A stretch of DNA of 64,000 bases, taken from assembly GCA_026417135.1 (NCBI GenBank), contig JAOADV010000003.1:52255-116254 (forward strand), in the 5' to 3' direction. The position numbers were made by a program, and so were the translations under genes. The notes below the pieces were generated by a model. It worked only from the letters and a program-made list of their open reading frames with translations, ran no database searches and was not told where the DNA came from. Origin of the DNA: Ignavibacteria bacterium (GTDB taxonomy: Bacteria; Bacteroidota; Ignavibacteria; Kapaibacteriales; UBA2268). Shown piece by piece: positions 1 to 8,973 of this stretch (positions are counted from its first letter, which is position 1; every line of letters begins with the position of its first letter).

Positions 1-72
1 CCCTTCCCAGAAATTTTAGAAAAATACAAAGAGATTTTATATTCAACGCAAAAAGTTGTAACTTTGTAGTTT

Positions 73-468
73 ATGTTGTTTAATCCCCAAAAAAATAAGT
101 CGAAACCAAACTATTTAGAAATGCATCCTTTTAAAACTGCTGAATTTGAAATTGTAGAATGTGAATTAGTTAACATTCTCGTTCCTCGATTTTCAAGCAA
201 ATTTGCAAGAAGATATATTCTCCCTCGTATGCGGAATCCTTATTTTCGTGCAAACTTGGATGAATTGGGTAGCTACCTTTGGCTTAATATCGATGGAACG
301 AAAAGTGTTGCTGAATTAGTCGACCTAATGCGTGAAAAGTTTGCCGAAAAAGTCGAACCCGCAGTCGAGCGAGTTCTAACTTTCCTTACTCAACTTTACA
401 ATGCTGGTTTTATTAATTTTTTTGAATTAACAAGGAGAAACGATGGGAAACATACTTGGCAACCTTAA
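73..468 (+). CDS. PqqD family protein
   Basis: This 131-residue protein resembles the PqqD-like small proteins of Bacteroidota, which are related to the peptide-chaperone (RRE) fold. Typical features are the N-terminal NYLE segment, the central LDELGSYLWLNIDG stretch (about residues 57-70) and the helical C-terminus ending in NAGFINFF. PqqD relatives bind precursor peptides for radical-SAM enzymes, but no such enzyme or precursor is nearby, so a role in peptide modification is not supported. The ATG at 73 is preferred because family members carry the NYLE segment. A TAACTTTG element at 59-66 resembles a -7 box and would give a very short leader. The gene overlaps pepD by 26 bp. Confidence 0.75.
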   Translation: MLFNPQKNKSKPNYLEMHPFKTAEFEIVECELVNILVPRFSSKFARRYILPRMRNPYFRANLDELGSYLWLNIDGTKSVAELVDLMREKFAEKVEPAVERVLTFLTQLYNAGFINFFELTRRNDGKHTWQP

Positions 469-1906
469 CCCAAAAATTGTTTGGGACATTTTCGAAGAAA
501 TTACCCAAATACCGCGCCCTTCGAAACACGAGGAAAAGATTCTTGCTTATGCTATCGATTTCGCAACAAAACACAATTTGACTTATCAACAAGATAAGCT
601 TGGCAATCTTGTTATCCGAAAACCTGCCACCCCCGGTATGGAAAATCGTAAAACTGTCGTTATCCAAGGGCATCTCGATATGGTTTGCGAAAAAAATGCT
701 GATGTCGAACACGACTTTTACAACGACCCAATCAAACCTTACATCGATGGCGATTGGGTAAAAGCCCAAGGAACAACATTAGGTGCAGACAATGGAATTG
801 GTGTCGCAATGGGTTTAGCTGTTTTAGCTTCGAACGACATTTCTCACCCAAACATCGAGGTTCTTTTAACTTTGGACGAAGAAACTGGACTAACTGGTGC
901 TCAACAATTAGGAACAAATCTACTCGAAGGACAAATTCTCATTAACCTTGATTCAGAAGAACAAGGCGTTTTCATTATAGGATGTGCTGGAGGAATGAAT
1001 ACTTCGGGAACCTTTTATTATAAATCCGAACCTGTTCCCGCAAACAGCATCGCATATAAAATTTCCTTGAAAGGCTTAACTGGCGGTCACTCTGGATTGG
1101 AAATAAGCGATGGTCGCGCAAATGCAATAAAACTACTCAATAGATATCTCTGGAATTTAAGTAACCAAATAGAATTTCGTTTGGCAAGTTTCGATGGTGG
1201 AAGTGCTCATAATGCTATTCCCCGAGAATCTTTCGCCACAATAACTTTCCAAACCCCAGATGAAGTCAAATTTCACACTTTTACCGACAACTTTAAGCAA
1301 ATTTTACTAAAAGAATGGAAATCCAAAGAACCAAACATTGATTTTATTTTCGAAAAGGTTGAAATACCACAAAGAGTATTGAGCAAAGAAATCGCTACCA
1401 AAATTTTATCAGCTCTATACATTCTTCCCCACGGTGTTGTCCGTTTTAGCCCTGATGTCAAGGATTTAGTTCAAACTTCGACAAATTTGGCAATTATTAA
1501 TACAAGTCAATACGAAATATTCATACAAACAAGCCAACGTAGTTCTATTGAAACCGAGAAATTCGACGTTGCCAATCAAATTCGTACAGTATTCGAACTT
1601 ACTGGAGCCAATGTGAAACAAAGCTCTGGTTATCCCAGTTGGCAACCAAACTTTAATTCCCAAATACTCGAAATAGCAAAATCCACATATCATAAGATGT
1701 TTGGGGTCGAACCTAAAATCGAAGTAATTCACGCTGGTTTGGAATGCGGACTAATTGGAGAAAAATATCCTGGGATGGATATGATATCTTTTGGACCAAC
1801 TTTGAAAGATGTTCATTCGCCAGCAGAAAGAGTTCAAATTTCAACTGTTGAAAATTGTTGGAACTTCCTGCTCGAAGTTCTAAAAAATACACCCACGAAA
1901 AGCTAA
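443..1906 (+). CDS. pepD: Aminoacyl-histidine dipeptidase (PepD, M20 family)
   Basis: A 487-residue cytosolic zinc dipeptidase that cleaves Xaa-His and related dipeptides. The M20 metal site is visible: GHLD at residues 76-79, Asp116 in GADNG, Glu146-Glu147 in LDEETG, Asp170 in NLDSEE and a C-terminal His in IHAGLECG near residue 429. The GGHSGLE segment belongs to the lid domain. The length is normal for PepD. The start is set by an AAGGAG Shine-Dalgarno sequence a few bases upstream of ATG 443. The start lies inside the preceding PqqD-like gene, implying translational coupling. A strong terminator follows directly. Confidence 0.95.
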   Translation: MGNILGNLNPKIVWDIFEEITQIPRPSKHEEKILAYAIDFATKHNLTYQQDKLGNLVIRKPATPGMENRKTVVIQGHLDMVCEKNADVEHDFYNDPIKPYIDGDWVKAQGTTLGADNGIGVAMGLAVLASNDISHPNIEVLLTLDEETGLTGAQQLGTNLLEGQILINLDSEEQGVFIIGCAGGMNTSGTFYYKSEPVPANSIAYKISLKGLTGGHSGLEISDGRANAIKLLNRYLWNLSNQIEFRLASFDGGSAHNAIPRESFATITFQTPDEVKFHTFTDNFKQILLKEWKSKEPNIDFIFEKVEIPQRVLSKEIATKILSALYILPHGVVRFSPDVKDLVQTSTNLAIINTSQYEIFIQTSQRSSIETEKFDVANQIRTVFELTGANVKQSSGYPSWQPNFNSQILEIAKSTYHKMFGVEPKIEVIHAGLECGLIGEKYPGMDMISFGPTLKDVHSPAERVQISTVENCWNFLLEVLKNTPTKS

Positions 1907-1920
1907 CTCTACTTCTAAAT

Positions 1921-1960
1921 AAAAAGGGCTACCTGCAACGAATGCAAGTAGCCCTTTTTT
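1921..1960. terminator. Bidirectional intrinsic terminator
   Basis: A 17-base stem with a single mismatch (arm begins AAAAAGGGCTAC) closes a 5-base loop and ends in a T-run on both strands. It lies between the convergent ends of pepD and the oxoacid oxidoreductase operon and can serve both. Confidence 0.93.
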
Positions 1961-1975
1961 ATAAAACCAAAATTA

Positions 1976-2515
1976 TTAGATTTTCAGATATTCGTAGCCT
2001 TTCATAAAAGCTTCTTGATTCAAAGGTATCAAATTATGATATCGTTCGGGAAGTATTTCCTTAAGACCCTTCCAAATTGAATCTATTTGGACAATACCGG
2101 TAACTCTCAAAAATGCACCAAGCATAATCATATTTAACACCTTTGGGTTCTTCAAATCGACAGCAAGTTGCCCTCCCGGAAGAGAATATATTTTAATATC
2201 GGTCCGAGTTGGTGGATTAATTGCAACAGAAGAATCATAAATTAGATTTCCACCAGATTTTACAGCTTTTTCAAACTTATCGATGGATGGTTGATTAAGA
2301 GCAACGACGGTATCGAAACGAGAAATGATTGGAGAACTTATCATCTCGTCGGAAACAATAGTAATGCAATTTGCAGTTCCACCGCGCATTTCCGGACCAT
2401 ACGATGGCATCCAAGTTACTTCCTTTCCTTCGATAATTGCAGCGTTGCCCAATACCATACCCATAGTTAAAACACCTTGACCACCAAATCCAGAAAATAT
2501 TGCTTCGTGTGTCAT
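1976..2515 (-). CDS. 2-oxoacid:ferredoxin oxidoreductase, gamma subunit
   Basis: The 179-residue gamma subunit of a ferredoxin-dependent 2-oxoacid oxidoreductase (VorC/KorC/PorG-like). The N-terminal FSGFGGQGVLTMG motif (about residues 8-20) and the YGPEMRGGTANC segment are hallmarks of this family. The complex decarboxylates a 2-oxoacid with CoA and passes electrons to ferredoxin. The gene overlaps the beta subunit by 4 bp (ATGA), so they are co-translated. It is last in the operon and ends at the shared terminator. Substrate (branched-chain oxoacid, oxoglutarate or pyruvate) cannot be fixed from sequence alone. Confidence 0.92.
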   Translation of the reverse strand: MTHEAIFSGFGGQGVLTMGMVLGNAAIIEGKEVTWMPSYGPEMRGGTANCITIVSDEMISSPIISRFDTVVALNQPSIDKFEKAVKSGGNLIYDSSVAINPPTRTDIKIYSLPGGQLAVDLKNPKVLNMIMLGAFLRVTGIVQIDSIWKGLKEILPERYHNLIPLNQEAFMKGYEYLKI

Positions 2516-3306
2516 ACTCTCACCTCCGGTACCTTTATGTCGCCTAAAGGATAAAATTGCAATAATGTATTTTGAACAAACTTATTGGATTCGACAGGAT
2601 TCATCTTCCAATTCGATGGACAATTAGTAACTATTTCGACGAGGCAAAAGCCTAACTTCAATCTTTGATACTCCAAAGCTCTTTGCAAAGCTTTTTTAGT
2701 CTTTCGAACGTTAGGAACGGTATGCACCGATTGACGAGTTACGTAAGCAACTCCAGGCAACGGAGCAATTAACTCGGCAAACTTTAATGGATATCCCATA
2801 CTTTTAACATCACGACCATAAGGAGAGGTTGTAGTAATCATTCCTTCGATTGTTGTAGGAGCCATTTGCCCAGAAGTCATTCCATAAACAGCGTTGTTGA
2901 TAAAAATTGTCAAGATATTCTCACCTCGATTGGCAGCATGCAAGGACTCGTTTGTACCAATTGCTGCAAGGTCGCCGTCTCCTTGGTATGTAAAAACATA
3001 TTTGTCTGGCAATACCCTTTTTATCCCAGTAGCAACAGCACAGGCTCGTCCGTGAGGCGCTTGATGCATATCCACATCCATATAACTATAAGCAAAAACA
3101 GAACATCCAACTGGTGCAACCCCAATAATATCGTGTTGAATACCCATTTCTTCGACGACTTCCATAAAAATTTTATGTACAGTGCTATGTCCACATCCGG
3201 GACAATAATGCATATCAACATCAATTAATGTCGATGGTCGCCTATAGACTAAATTTTCTGGTTTTACAATATCTTCAACTATAACATCCAAATTTTCGTG
3301 TGCCAT
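2512..3306 (-). CDS. 2-oxoacid:ferredoxin oxidoreductase, beta (TPP-binding) subunit
   Basis: A 264-residue thiamine-pyrophosphate subunit. The CPGCGH segment near residue 35 and the GDGDLAAIG motif followed by the INNAVYGMT segment form the TPP/Mg site. The start is placed at 3306 because a strong AAAGGAG lies 8 bases upstream and this leaves a 4-base gap to the alpha subunit. A longer reading to 3345 would overlap the alpha gene. Its compact size matches VorA/KorB-type enzymes rather than fused pyruvate:ferredoxin oxidoreductase. Confidence 0.93.
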   Translation of the reverse strand: MAHENLDVIVEDIVKPENLVYRRPSTLIDVDMHYCPGCGHSTVHKIFMEVVEEMGIQHDIIGVAPVGCSVFAYSYMDVDMHQAPHGRACAVATGIKRVLPDKYVFTYQGDGDLAAIGTNESLHAANRGENILTIFINNAVYGMTSGQMAPTTIEGMITTTSPYGRDVKSMGYPLKFAELIAPLPGVAYVTRQSVHTVPNVRKTKKALQRALEYQRLKLGFCLVEIVTNCPSNWKMNPVESNKFVQNTLLQFYPLGDIKVPEVRV

Positions 3307-3310
3307 AATT

Positions 3311-4378
3311 TCAATCTCCTTTAATGAATAATCTTTCAAAAGCATCTAAAATTTCGTCGGGGGTAGGCACAACACCACCCATTCGACCATAAAATTCGAC
3401 CCTTGTTTTTCCTTCAATTGCTAAACGAACATCCTCAACCATCTGGCCAGCATTCATCTCTACATCCAAAATTCCTTTAACACGTGTTGAAATTTCTTGG
3501 AATACTTTCTTTGGAAAGGGAAACAAAGTTATTGGCCTAATCCAACCAATCTTATACCCCCTCTGTCGCCCTAAATCCATTGCTTTTAAAGCAATTCTGG
3601 AAACTAAGCCATAAGCTGTAAAAACATACTCTGCATCATCGAGGTTCAATGTTTGGAAACGAACCTCTTCCTCTTCCATCTTTTTATACTTCTGCTGTAA
3701 ATGAATATTAATTTCTTCCATTTTTTCGGGTTCCAAATGCAAAGAGGTAATAACTCTTCTCGGTCCGTTCTTTGGTTTCCCAGTGGTAGCCCAAGGATAC
3801 TCAATATGGACACGAGGCTCTTGAGGGAAAAGTTCTACCTTTTCCATCATCTGACCAAGAGCACCATCAGCAAGTATCATAACGGGGGTTCTGTACTTAA
3901 ACGCAAGCTCAAAACCAAGTTTAACAAAGTCCGCCATTTCCTGAACATTGTAAGGAGCAAGAACAAGAAGATGGTAGTCGCCGTGCCCACCTCCTTTTGT
4001 TGATTGAAAGTAGTCACCTTGTGCAGGCTGAATAGTTCCCAATCCAGGTCCTCCACGATTGATATTTGCAAGCACACAAGGGAGTTCAGCACTTGCCATA
4101 TACGAAAGACCTTCTTGCATCAAACTTATACCCGGACTGGAAGAGGTCGTCATAGCTTTTTTTCCACACCCAGCTGCTCCATATATCATATTAATAGCGC
4201 CAATCTCGCTTTCAGCTTGAAGAACAACCATTCCAGTTCGTTTTGTAGCCTCGCGAGAAAGATATTCTATAACCTCGGATTGCGGGGTTATAGGATAACC
4301 GAAATATGCATCACAACCACAACGAATGGCAGCTTCAGCCAATGCATCATTACCTTTCATTAACTTAACTTCGCCCAT
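3311..4378 (-). CDS. 2-oxoacid:ferredoxin oxidoreductase, alpha subunit (VorB-like)
   Basis: A 355-residue alpha subunit with the YFGYPITPQSEV motif (about residues 26-37), AESEIGAINM and TTSSSPGISLM segments that form the substrate pocket and the pyrimidine-binding part of the TPP site. It lacks the N-terminal gamma-domain fusion seen in many KorA proteins, and its size and motifs best match VorB (3-methyl-2-oxobutanoate oxidoreductase). Oxoglutarate remains possible. It is second in the operon after the ferredoxin-like subunit. Together the four genes encode a complete oxygen-sensitive enzyme, fitting anaerobic or microaerobic metabolism. Confidence 0.92.
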   Translation of the reverse strand: MGEVKLMKGNDALAEAAIRCGCDAYFGYPITPQSEVIEYLSREATKRTGMVVLQAESEIGAINMIYGAAGCGKKAMTTSSSPGISLMQEGLSYMASAELPCVLANINRGGPGLGTIQPAQGDYFQSTKGGGHGDYHLLVLAPYNVQEMADFVKLGFELAFKYRTPVMILADGALGQMMEKVELFPQEPRVHIEYPWATTGKPKNGPRRVITSLHLEPEKMEEINIHLQQKYKKMEEEEVRFQTLNLDDAEYVFTAYGLVSRIALKAMDLGRQRGYKIGWIRPITLFPFPKKVFQEISTRVKGILDVEMNAGQMVEDVRLAIEGKTRVEFYGRMGGVVPTPDEILDAFERLFIKGD

Positions 4379-4386
4379 AATTCCTC

Positions 4387-4638
4387 CTAAGAATTGCTCA
4401 TCTCGGGTTTTGGAACTTTCAAGATTTTTCTATAAACGGTTATAACCGCGTCGGGACAAATAATTGCACAATTTCCACAGCCAGTGCAATTGTCATTTAC
4501 CTTCACAACATATTGATAGCCCTTGTGATTTATCGTTTTAGAAAGAGCTAGCGTTGATTCTGGACAAGCAAGAATACACAATTCACAACCCTTGCACCGC
4601 TCAATATTAATTAAAATTTCTCCTATTGCTTTTGCCAT
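4387..4638 (-). CDS. 2x[4Fe-4S] ferredoxin subunit of oxoacid oxidoreductase
   Basis: An 83-residue ferredoxin with two classical cluster motifs, CKGCELCILACP and CTGCGNCAIICP, each with CxxCxxCxxxCP spacing. It acts as the electron-transfer (delta) subunit of the downstream alpha, beta and gamma genes. The start is placed at ATG 4638, preceded by GAGGGAG. A longer frame reaches 4704, but its hydrophobic, Phe-rich extension makes no sense for a ferredoxin. It is the first gene of the operon. Confidence 0.92.
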   Translation of the reverse strand: MAKAIGEILINIERCKGCELCILACPESTLALSKTINHKGYQYVVKVNDNCTGCGNCAIICPDAVITVYRKILKVPKPEMSNS

Positions 4639-4745
4639 TACTCCCTCGTTTAGAAGTTTGAAAAATACAAAAAAACAAATTAAAAATAAATAGGGAATTA
4701 GCAAAATTAGTGGTAGTCCAATATGTATCGAATATGTTGCTGATG

Positions 4746-6416
4746 TTAATTGTAGATTAATGCTTCTATCTTTGAATTCAACATCGAAAGCACAATATCA
4801 CGGAATATCGGAACAACAGTTTCACTTGCATAAATACTAATTTTAGGTTCGTCCAACATTATAACGATTAAAATCTTTGGCTTTTCGGCTGGAAGATATC
4901 CAACAAAAGTATTGATGTATCGAGTTTTCGAGTATTCTCCATTTACGAATTTTTGTGAAGTACCAGTCTTTCCAGCGATTTTTATTCCTTCAATTTTCGT
5001 TGAAGAAGCTGTTCCAAATTCAACTACATCAATTAGCATTTCAGTGATTTTTTGGGCAACACTACTATCCAGAACCCGACGGCTCGTCCGAGCTAAATTT
5101 TTATCAGTAGGAATTGTTTCGAATACCAACTTTGGTTTAAGTAATAATCCACCATTAGCAAGTGCCGAATAAGCAATCGCTAATTGAATTGGAGTTACAG
5201 AAAGACCATAACCAAAGCCTAAGAACTTTTGTAGGGTTGGAGTTAATTCCTCGAGTGATTTCAATTTGCCTCGGGATTCTCCCGGCAGAGTTATCTGGGT
5301 TTTCTCCCCAAAACCAAAATTCCTAAGACTTTGTATTAAATGACCAGAATTAAAACGAGTAGCGACCTGAGCAAAAACGATATTGCTTGAATAAACGATG
5401 GCTTCGCTTAAAGTTGCCTTCGGTAATGGATGGTCGTCTTTGATAACAAAATCACCAATATCCAAAGCACCTTTAAAACCAGCAAAAATCTCCGTAGTCG
5501 ATATCAATTTTTTTTGTAAAGCCAGAGCGGCAATTATCGGCTTAATCGTTGAACCCGGCTCAAAAGCATAACTTACTGCATAGTTTTGGAAAAAAGTATT
5601 ATCGGTGAATCGTATACTATTTGGGTCGAAATTTGGATAGTTTGCTAATGCCAATATTTCCCCATTATTGGGGTTTAAAACTACTGCACAACCAAAATTA
5701 GAACGAGTCTCTTTAACCCCCTTCTCCAAAAAATATTCGACAACTTGTTGCAAATTAATGTCGATGGTTATCCTGATAGAACTGCCATCTACAACTTTAA
5801 CAGAATATTGGGATTCTAATGGAATAACATTTCCCCAAGCATCTTGTAAAATATACTGTTTTTCGTCTTTCCCCCTTAAAACCGAATCGAAATAATATTC
5901 CAAACCCGAAAGTCCTTTATTATCGATGTTAGCATATCCTAATACATTCGACGCAATCTTGCCGAAAGGATAAAGCCTACGCGGTTCGGACAACTTAATT
6001 AATCCAGCGAAATCGAAAGTGTCAGCAATTTTAGGGTAATCGTATAAACCTCGCACTAACCAAACAAAGCTTTTCCCAGCGAAATTTCCAATTTTTTTTG
6101 AATCCCAAGATGTATTCAAAACTTTCTCAAATTGATAATATCTTAACCGACTAAGACTATCTTTTATTAAAATCTTTGGGTTTACAGCAAATGAACGCGA
6201 AAAGATGTTTGTTGCTAACACTTCACCATTTCTATCGAAAATTGTTCCACGACGTGCTTTTTTGGTTACAACTTTATATTGTTGCTGTAAAGCAATTTGC
6301 TTGTAATTGGAAGGTTGTAAAACTTGAATGTAAAAGGCTCTACCTAAAATTATTAAAATTACAGACAAAATTGTCAGAAATACTAATTTTAACCTATTAA
6401 CACTCTTTTGTTCCAA
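4746..6416 (-). CDS. ftsI: Penicillin-binding protein, FtsI/PBP2B-type transpeptidase
   Basis: A 556-residue class B penicillin-binding protein that crosslinks septal peptidoglycan. It has a short cytoplasmic N-terminus, one membrane anchor (about residues 10-30), the dimerization-domain start RRGTIFDRNGE, and a transpeptidase domain with SxxK (Ser289-Lys292 in GSTIK), SxN (Ser343-Asn345) and KTGTS near residue 480. There is no C-terminal PASTA domain. The gene is isolated here: no mraZ, mraW, ftsL or murE flanks it, so the division cluster is elsewhere or split. Assignment to FtsI rather than another class B PBP rests on overall resemblance. Confidence 0.88.
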   Translation of the reverse strand: MEQKSVNRLKLVFLTILSVILIILGRAFYIQVLQPSNYKQIALQQQYKVVTKKARRGTIFDRNGEVLATNIFSRSFAVNPKILIKDSLSRLRYYQFEKVLNTSWDSKKIGNFAGKSFVWLVRGLYDYPKIADTFDFAGLIKLSEPRRLYPFGKIASNVLGYANIDNKGLSGLEYYFDSVLRGKDEKQYILQDAWGNVIPLESQYSVKVVDGSSIRITIDINLQQVVEYFLEKGVKETRSNFGCAVVLNPNNGEILALANYPNFDPNSIRFTDNTFFQNYAVSYAFEPGSTIKPIIAALALQKKLISTTEIFAGFKGALDIGDFVIKDDHPLPKATLSEAIVYSSNIVFAQVATRFNSGHLIQSLRNFGFGEKTQITLPGESRGKLKSLEELTPTLQKFLGFGYGLSVTPIQLAIAYSALANGGLLLKPKLVFETIPTDKNLARTSRRVLDSSVAQKITEMLIDVVEFGTASSTKIEGIKIAGKTGTSQKFVNGEYSKTRYINTFVGYLPAEKPKILIVIMLDEPKISIYASETVVPIFRDIVLSMLNSKIEALIYN

Positions 6417-6499
6417 GACTAATTGAAATTTAAGAATAACATTTATAAAATTTCTTCCTTTAACTATCTCATACCATTTAATGTAGAGTTCAACTAAAC

Positions 6500-7369
6500 T
6501 TAAATTAACCTTTTGACTTTAAAACCTTTATTTTTTAATAAGCTTACAATGCCTTTTTTCCCAAGCAGATGTCCCGCACCTAATGCCACAAAGTAACAAC
6601 CCCCATTTCGAATAAAAGATTCTATCTTGTTCGCCATTTTTTCATTTCGTTTATCCAAAAGCAGATAATAAAATCTTTCAACAAATGGAGACCTCGTAAA
6701 CCGAGACTCAATCAGTTCCAGTAACTTACTTTCGTTCCCTTCTAACCAAGTCTCGTAAATAATTACATCTTGCGCACTATCTTCTATAAAATAAGAAAGG
6801 AAAAATTCGAAAAAAGTTTCTGAATCATAATGATAAATTTCTTCGAAGATTTTAAGCTGTTCCTCATAAGATTCCAATTCCAGAATATTTTTGGTGGTAT
6901 CCATCTTTTTATACAAATACATTTCTACCCCTTCCCCAAATTCTGGCTTCCCTTTCAACATCTCGGAAGCTAACAACACAATAACAGCAAACCAAGGTTT
7001 AAACTTGTTATAGATAAATTTAGGGAAAGAATTTGCTTTAAATAAACTATCGATGATTCTATAATACTTTCTCGGAACAACATTCTCCAACAAAGTCGTA
7101 TCTTGATAGGATGCAAGAACGAAGAGATTCCCAAAATCAACATTAGCCAAATTTATTTCAAAAACTATATTCGAACAAGTAGCGAAGGCGTTTTCAACAA
7201 TAGTATCGAGTGGAAACGCATCTGGTTTAGCAAGATGTATTGTTCCATACAAATAAATGACACTTTTGTCTTCGGTAATCTCGTACAAAAAGCCTTTGCA
7301 AGAAATTGATTGATTTAAAATAATAAAGATAAAAAAACTAGTCAGACATAACTTCGAAAGTCGAATCAC
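6500..7369 (-). CDS. TraB/GumN family protein, exported
   Basis: A 289-residue TraB/GumN-like protein. The N-terminal GTIHLAKPDAFPL (starting at residue 42) and a C-terminal GAGHLLGKKG are the two glycine-histidine motifs of the family, thought to be metal-binding and possibly peptidase-related. The first 24 residues are hydrophobic and end in SISC, so the protein is exported, possibly as a lipoprotein, though the lipobox is weak. It is transcribed divergently from the solute-binding lipoprotein at 7422, with a long palindrome in the 52-base gap. The biochemical function of the family is unresolved. Confidence 0.82.
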   Translation of the reverse strand: MIRLSKLCLTSFFIFIILNQSISCKGFLYEITEDKSVIYLYGTIHLAKPDAFPLDTIVENAFATCSNIVFEINLANVDFGNLFVLASYQDTTLLENVVPRKYYRIIDSLFKANSFPKFIYNKFKPWFAVIVLLASEMLKGKPEFGEGVEMYLYKKMDTTKNILELESYEEQLKIFEEIYHYDSETFFEFFLSYFIEDSAQDVIIYETWLEGNESKLLELIESRFTRSPFVERFYYLLLDKRNEKMANKIESFIRNGGCYFVALGAGHLLGKKGIVSLLKNKGFKVKRLI

Positions 7370-7387
7370 AGCAAAACAAAACTTATC

Positions 7388-7414
7388 TTTAATTTTACAA
7401 TTTGTAAAATTAAA
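7388..7414. promoter_or_regulatory. 27-bp perfect palindrome in divergent promoter region
   Basis: Two perfect 13-base arms (left arm TTTAATTTTACAA) flank a single central T. The element ends 7 bases before the ATG at 7422 and 18 bases from the start of the divergent gene. Its length and symmetry fit an operator for a dimeric repressor acting on both genes. An RNA hairpin masking the start of the 7422 gene is the alternative. Confidence 0.6.
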
Positions 7415-7421
7415 TATTTAT

Positions 7422-8642
7422 ATGAAAACAATTTCGAGTCTTTTTTTTCTATCGATTATATTGGTTTTTCTTGCATCTTGCAGTAAGGAAGAGAAAAAAA
7501 TAAGTTTTTGGCATTTTTGGAGTGAGCCAGCTCAGTCTAAAGTTATCCGAGAACTTGTCCAAAAATTCGAAAAAGAAAAAAATTGTAAAGTTGAAATTAC
7601 TGAATTAAGCTGGGGCGAAGGAAAAACAAAACTAATCGCAGCATTCAATTCGAAGACTGCGCCCGATGTCCTTGAACTTGGTAGCGATTGGATAGCTCAG
7701 TTTTCTTATGCAAACGTTCTCGAAAAATTGGACCCAGAAGAATTTAACTTCAAAAAATTTTTCGAATATGTAAATAACCAAGCAAAAATCGACACGAATT
7801 ATTTTGCCGTACCTTGGATTTTGGGGACAAGGGTTTTGTTTTGCAATATGGACTTAATAAACAAAGCTGGATTCCAACAGCCACCAGAAAATATCGAAGA
7901 ATTAATTGAAATTTCCAGAAAAATAAACGATTTGAACATTGGTTACGGTTTTGGAGCAAATGGCTCGGACCCACACCGCCTTTATAAAAAAATTTTACCA
8001 CTGATTTGGTCATACGGAGGCGAATTAGTAGACTCGAACAGGAAAATAATTCTCCATTCCGGGCCAGCTGCTCAAGCATTCGATACATATTTTAGACTTT
8101 CAAGGTTTGGAATAATCGAAACTCAAAAACAAATTGATTTGCTTTTTGTGCGAGGGAAAATTGGCTTCTGTTTCTCCGGAGAATGGCTTATAGAAATGAT
8201 TGCAAAAACTAATCCAAATTTAAATTACAAAGTATCACTCGTACCAAAAACAAATCAAAATCGTGGGATATCCTTTGCTGGGGCAGAATATTTGGCAATC
8301 AATGCGGATTCAAAAGAAAAAGAAATTGCAAAAGAATTAATAAAATTTTTCCTACGCAAGGAAACTTTGTTAGAGTTATGCAAAAAAATTCCAACAGCTG
8401 GGTTCCCTGCCGATACAACTTTACTAAGCGACACAAGAATAATCAACACTGAGGCAAAAAAAGTATTTTCCGAACAATTGAAATATTCGAAAATGACGCC
8501 TGTTCACCCCAGATGGTTAGAAATTGAGTCTATTATCGAAAATGCAGTTGTCGAAGTAATTTTCCAAAAAAAAGGCGTACAGCAAGCCTTACAGGATGCC
8601 CAGAAAGAAATCGATAAATTTAACTTTAACATCACCTTTTAA
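7422..8642 (+). CDS. Extracellular solute-binding lipoprotein (family 1)
   Basis: A 406-residue periplasmic binding protein of the sugar-type (family 1, MalE/UgpB-like) class. The signal peptide ends in a lipobox (FLASC, Cys at about residue 20). The mature part begins ISFWHFWSEPAQ, typical of these proteins, and contains WGEGKTKLIAAFNSKTAPDVLELG and a GKIGFCFSGEW segment near the hinge. No permease or ATPase gene is adjacent, so the transporter partners are elsewhere or this is a stand-alone binding protein. A perfect palindrome sits just before the start codon and probably regulates it. Confidence 0.85.
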   Translation: MKTISSLFFLSIILVFLASCSKEEKKISFWHFWSEPAQSKVIRELVQKFEKEKNCKVEITELSWGEGKTKLIAAFNSKTAPDVLELGSDWIAQFSYANVLEKLDPEEFNFKKFFEYVNNQAKIDTNYFAVPWILGTRVLFCNMDLINKAGFQQPPENIEELIEISRKINDLNIGYGFGANGSDPHRLYKKILPLIWSYGGELVDSNRKIILHSGPAAQAFDTYFRLSRFGIIETQKQIDLLFVRGKIGFCFSGEWLIEMIAKTNPNLNYKVSLVPKTNQNRGISFAGAEYLAINADSKEKEIAKELIKFFLRKETLLELCKKIPTAGFPADTTLLSDTRIINTEAKKVFSEQLKYSKMTPVHPRWLEIESIIENAVVEVIFQKKGVQQALQDAQKEIDKFNFNITF

Positions 8643-8706
8643 CAACACAATCTTTACAAATTCGTTTAAATAACTTTTAATTAGGTTAGTTTTCTTTATT
8701 TTAATT

Positions 8707-8722
8707 TTTAGTTTTGACTAAA
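8707..8722. promoter_or_regulatory. Candidate DtxR-family operator over the feoA promoter
   Basis: TTTAGT-TTTG-ACTAAA is a perfect inverted repeat whose TTAG-N6-CTAA core has the geometry of DtxR/MDR1-type boxes. It overlaps a TAGTTTTG -7-like element (8709-8716), 18 bases before the feoA ATG. A further TTAGGTTAG, identical to one half of the classical DtxR/IdeR site, lies at 8681-8689. A DtxR-family gene follows feoB. The regulatory link is inferred. Confidence 0.55.
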
Positions 8723-8739
8723 GTTGGAATTTCATTAAT

Positions 8740-8973
8740 ATGTTGCTATCGGAAGTCGATAATAATGTGATTGTTAGAGTTGTCGAAATTAATACAAACG
8801 AGAAAGCAAAGCAAAGGCTACTTGCTTTGGGCTTACACATAAACGATGTAATACAAATTATTTCAAATTCTAATTTTTCACCTATTTTAATAAAAAACAT
8901 TACGAAAAACGATGCAAGAATTGCTATTGGGCGTGGAATTGCCCAAAAAATTGAAGTCGAGCAAGTTGTATAA
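8740..8973 (+). CDS. feoA: Ferrous iron transport protein FeoA
   Basis: A 77-residue SH3-like protein. The pattern of a conserved small-turn region (AKQRLLALGLHINDVIQII) followed by ARIAIGRGIAQKIEV is typical of FeoA, a cytosolic accessory of the FeoB iron transporter. It starts at ATG 8740. Its end overlaps the beginning of the feoB reading frame, so the two are co-translated. The upstream palindrome at 8707-8722 suggests iron-responsive repression. Confidence 0.9.
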   Translation: MLLSEVDNNVIVRVVEINTNEKAKQRLLALGLHINDVIQIISNSNFSPILIKNITKNDARIAIGRGIAQKIEVEQVV

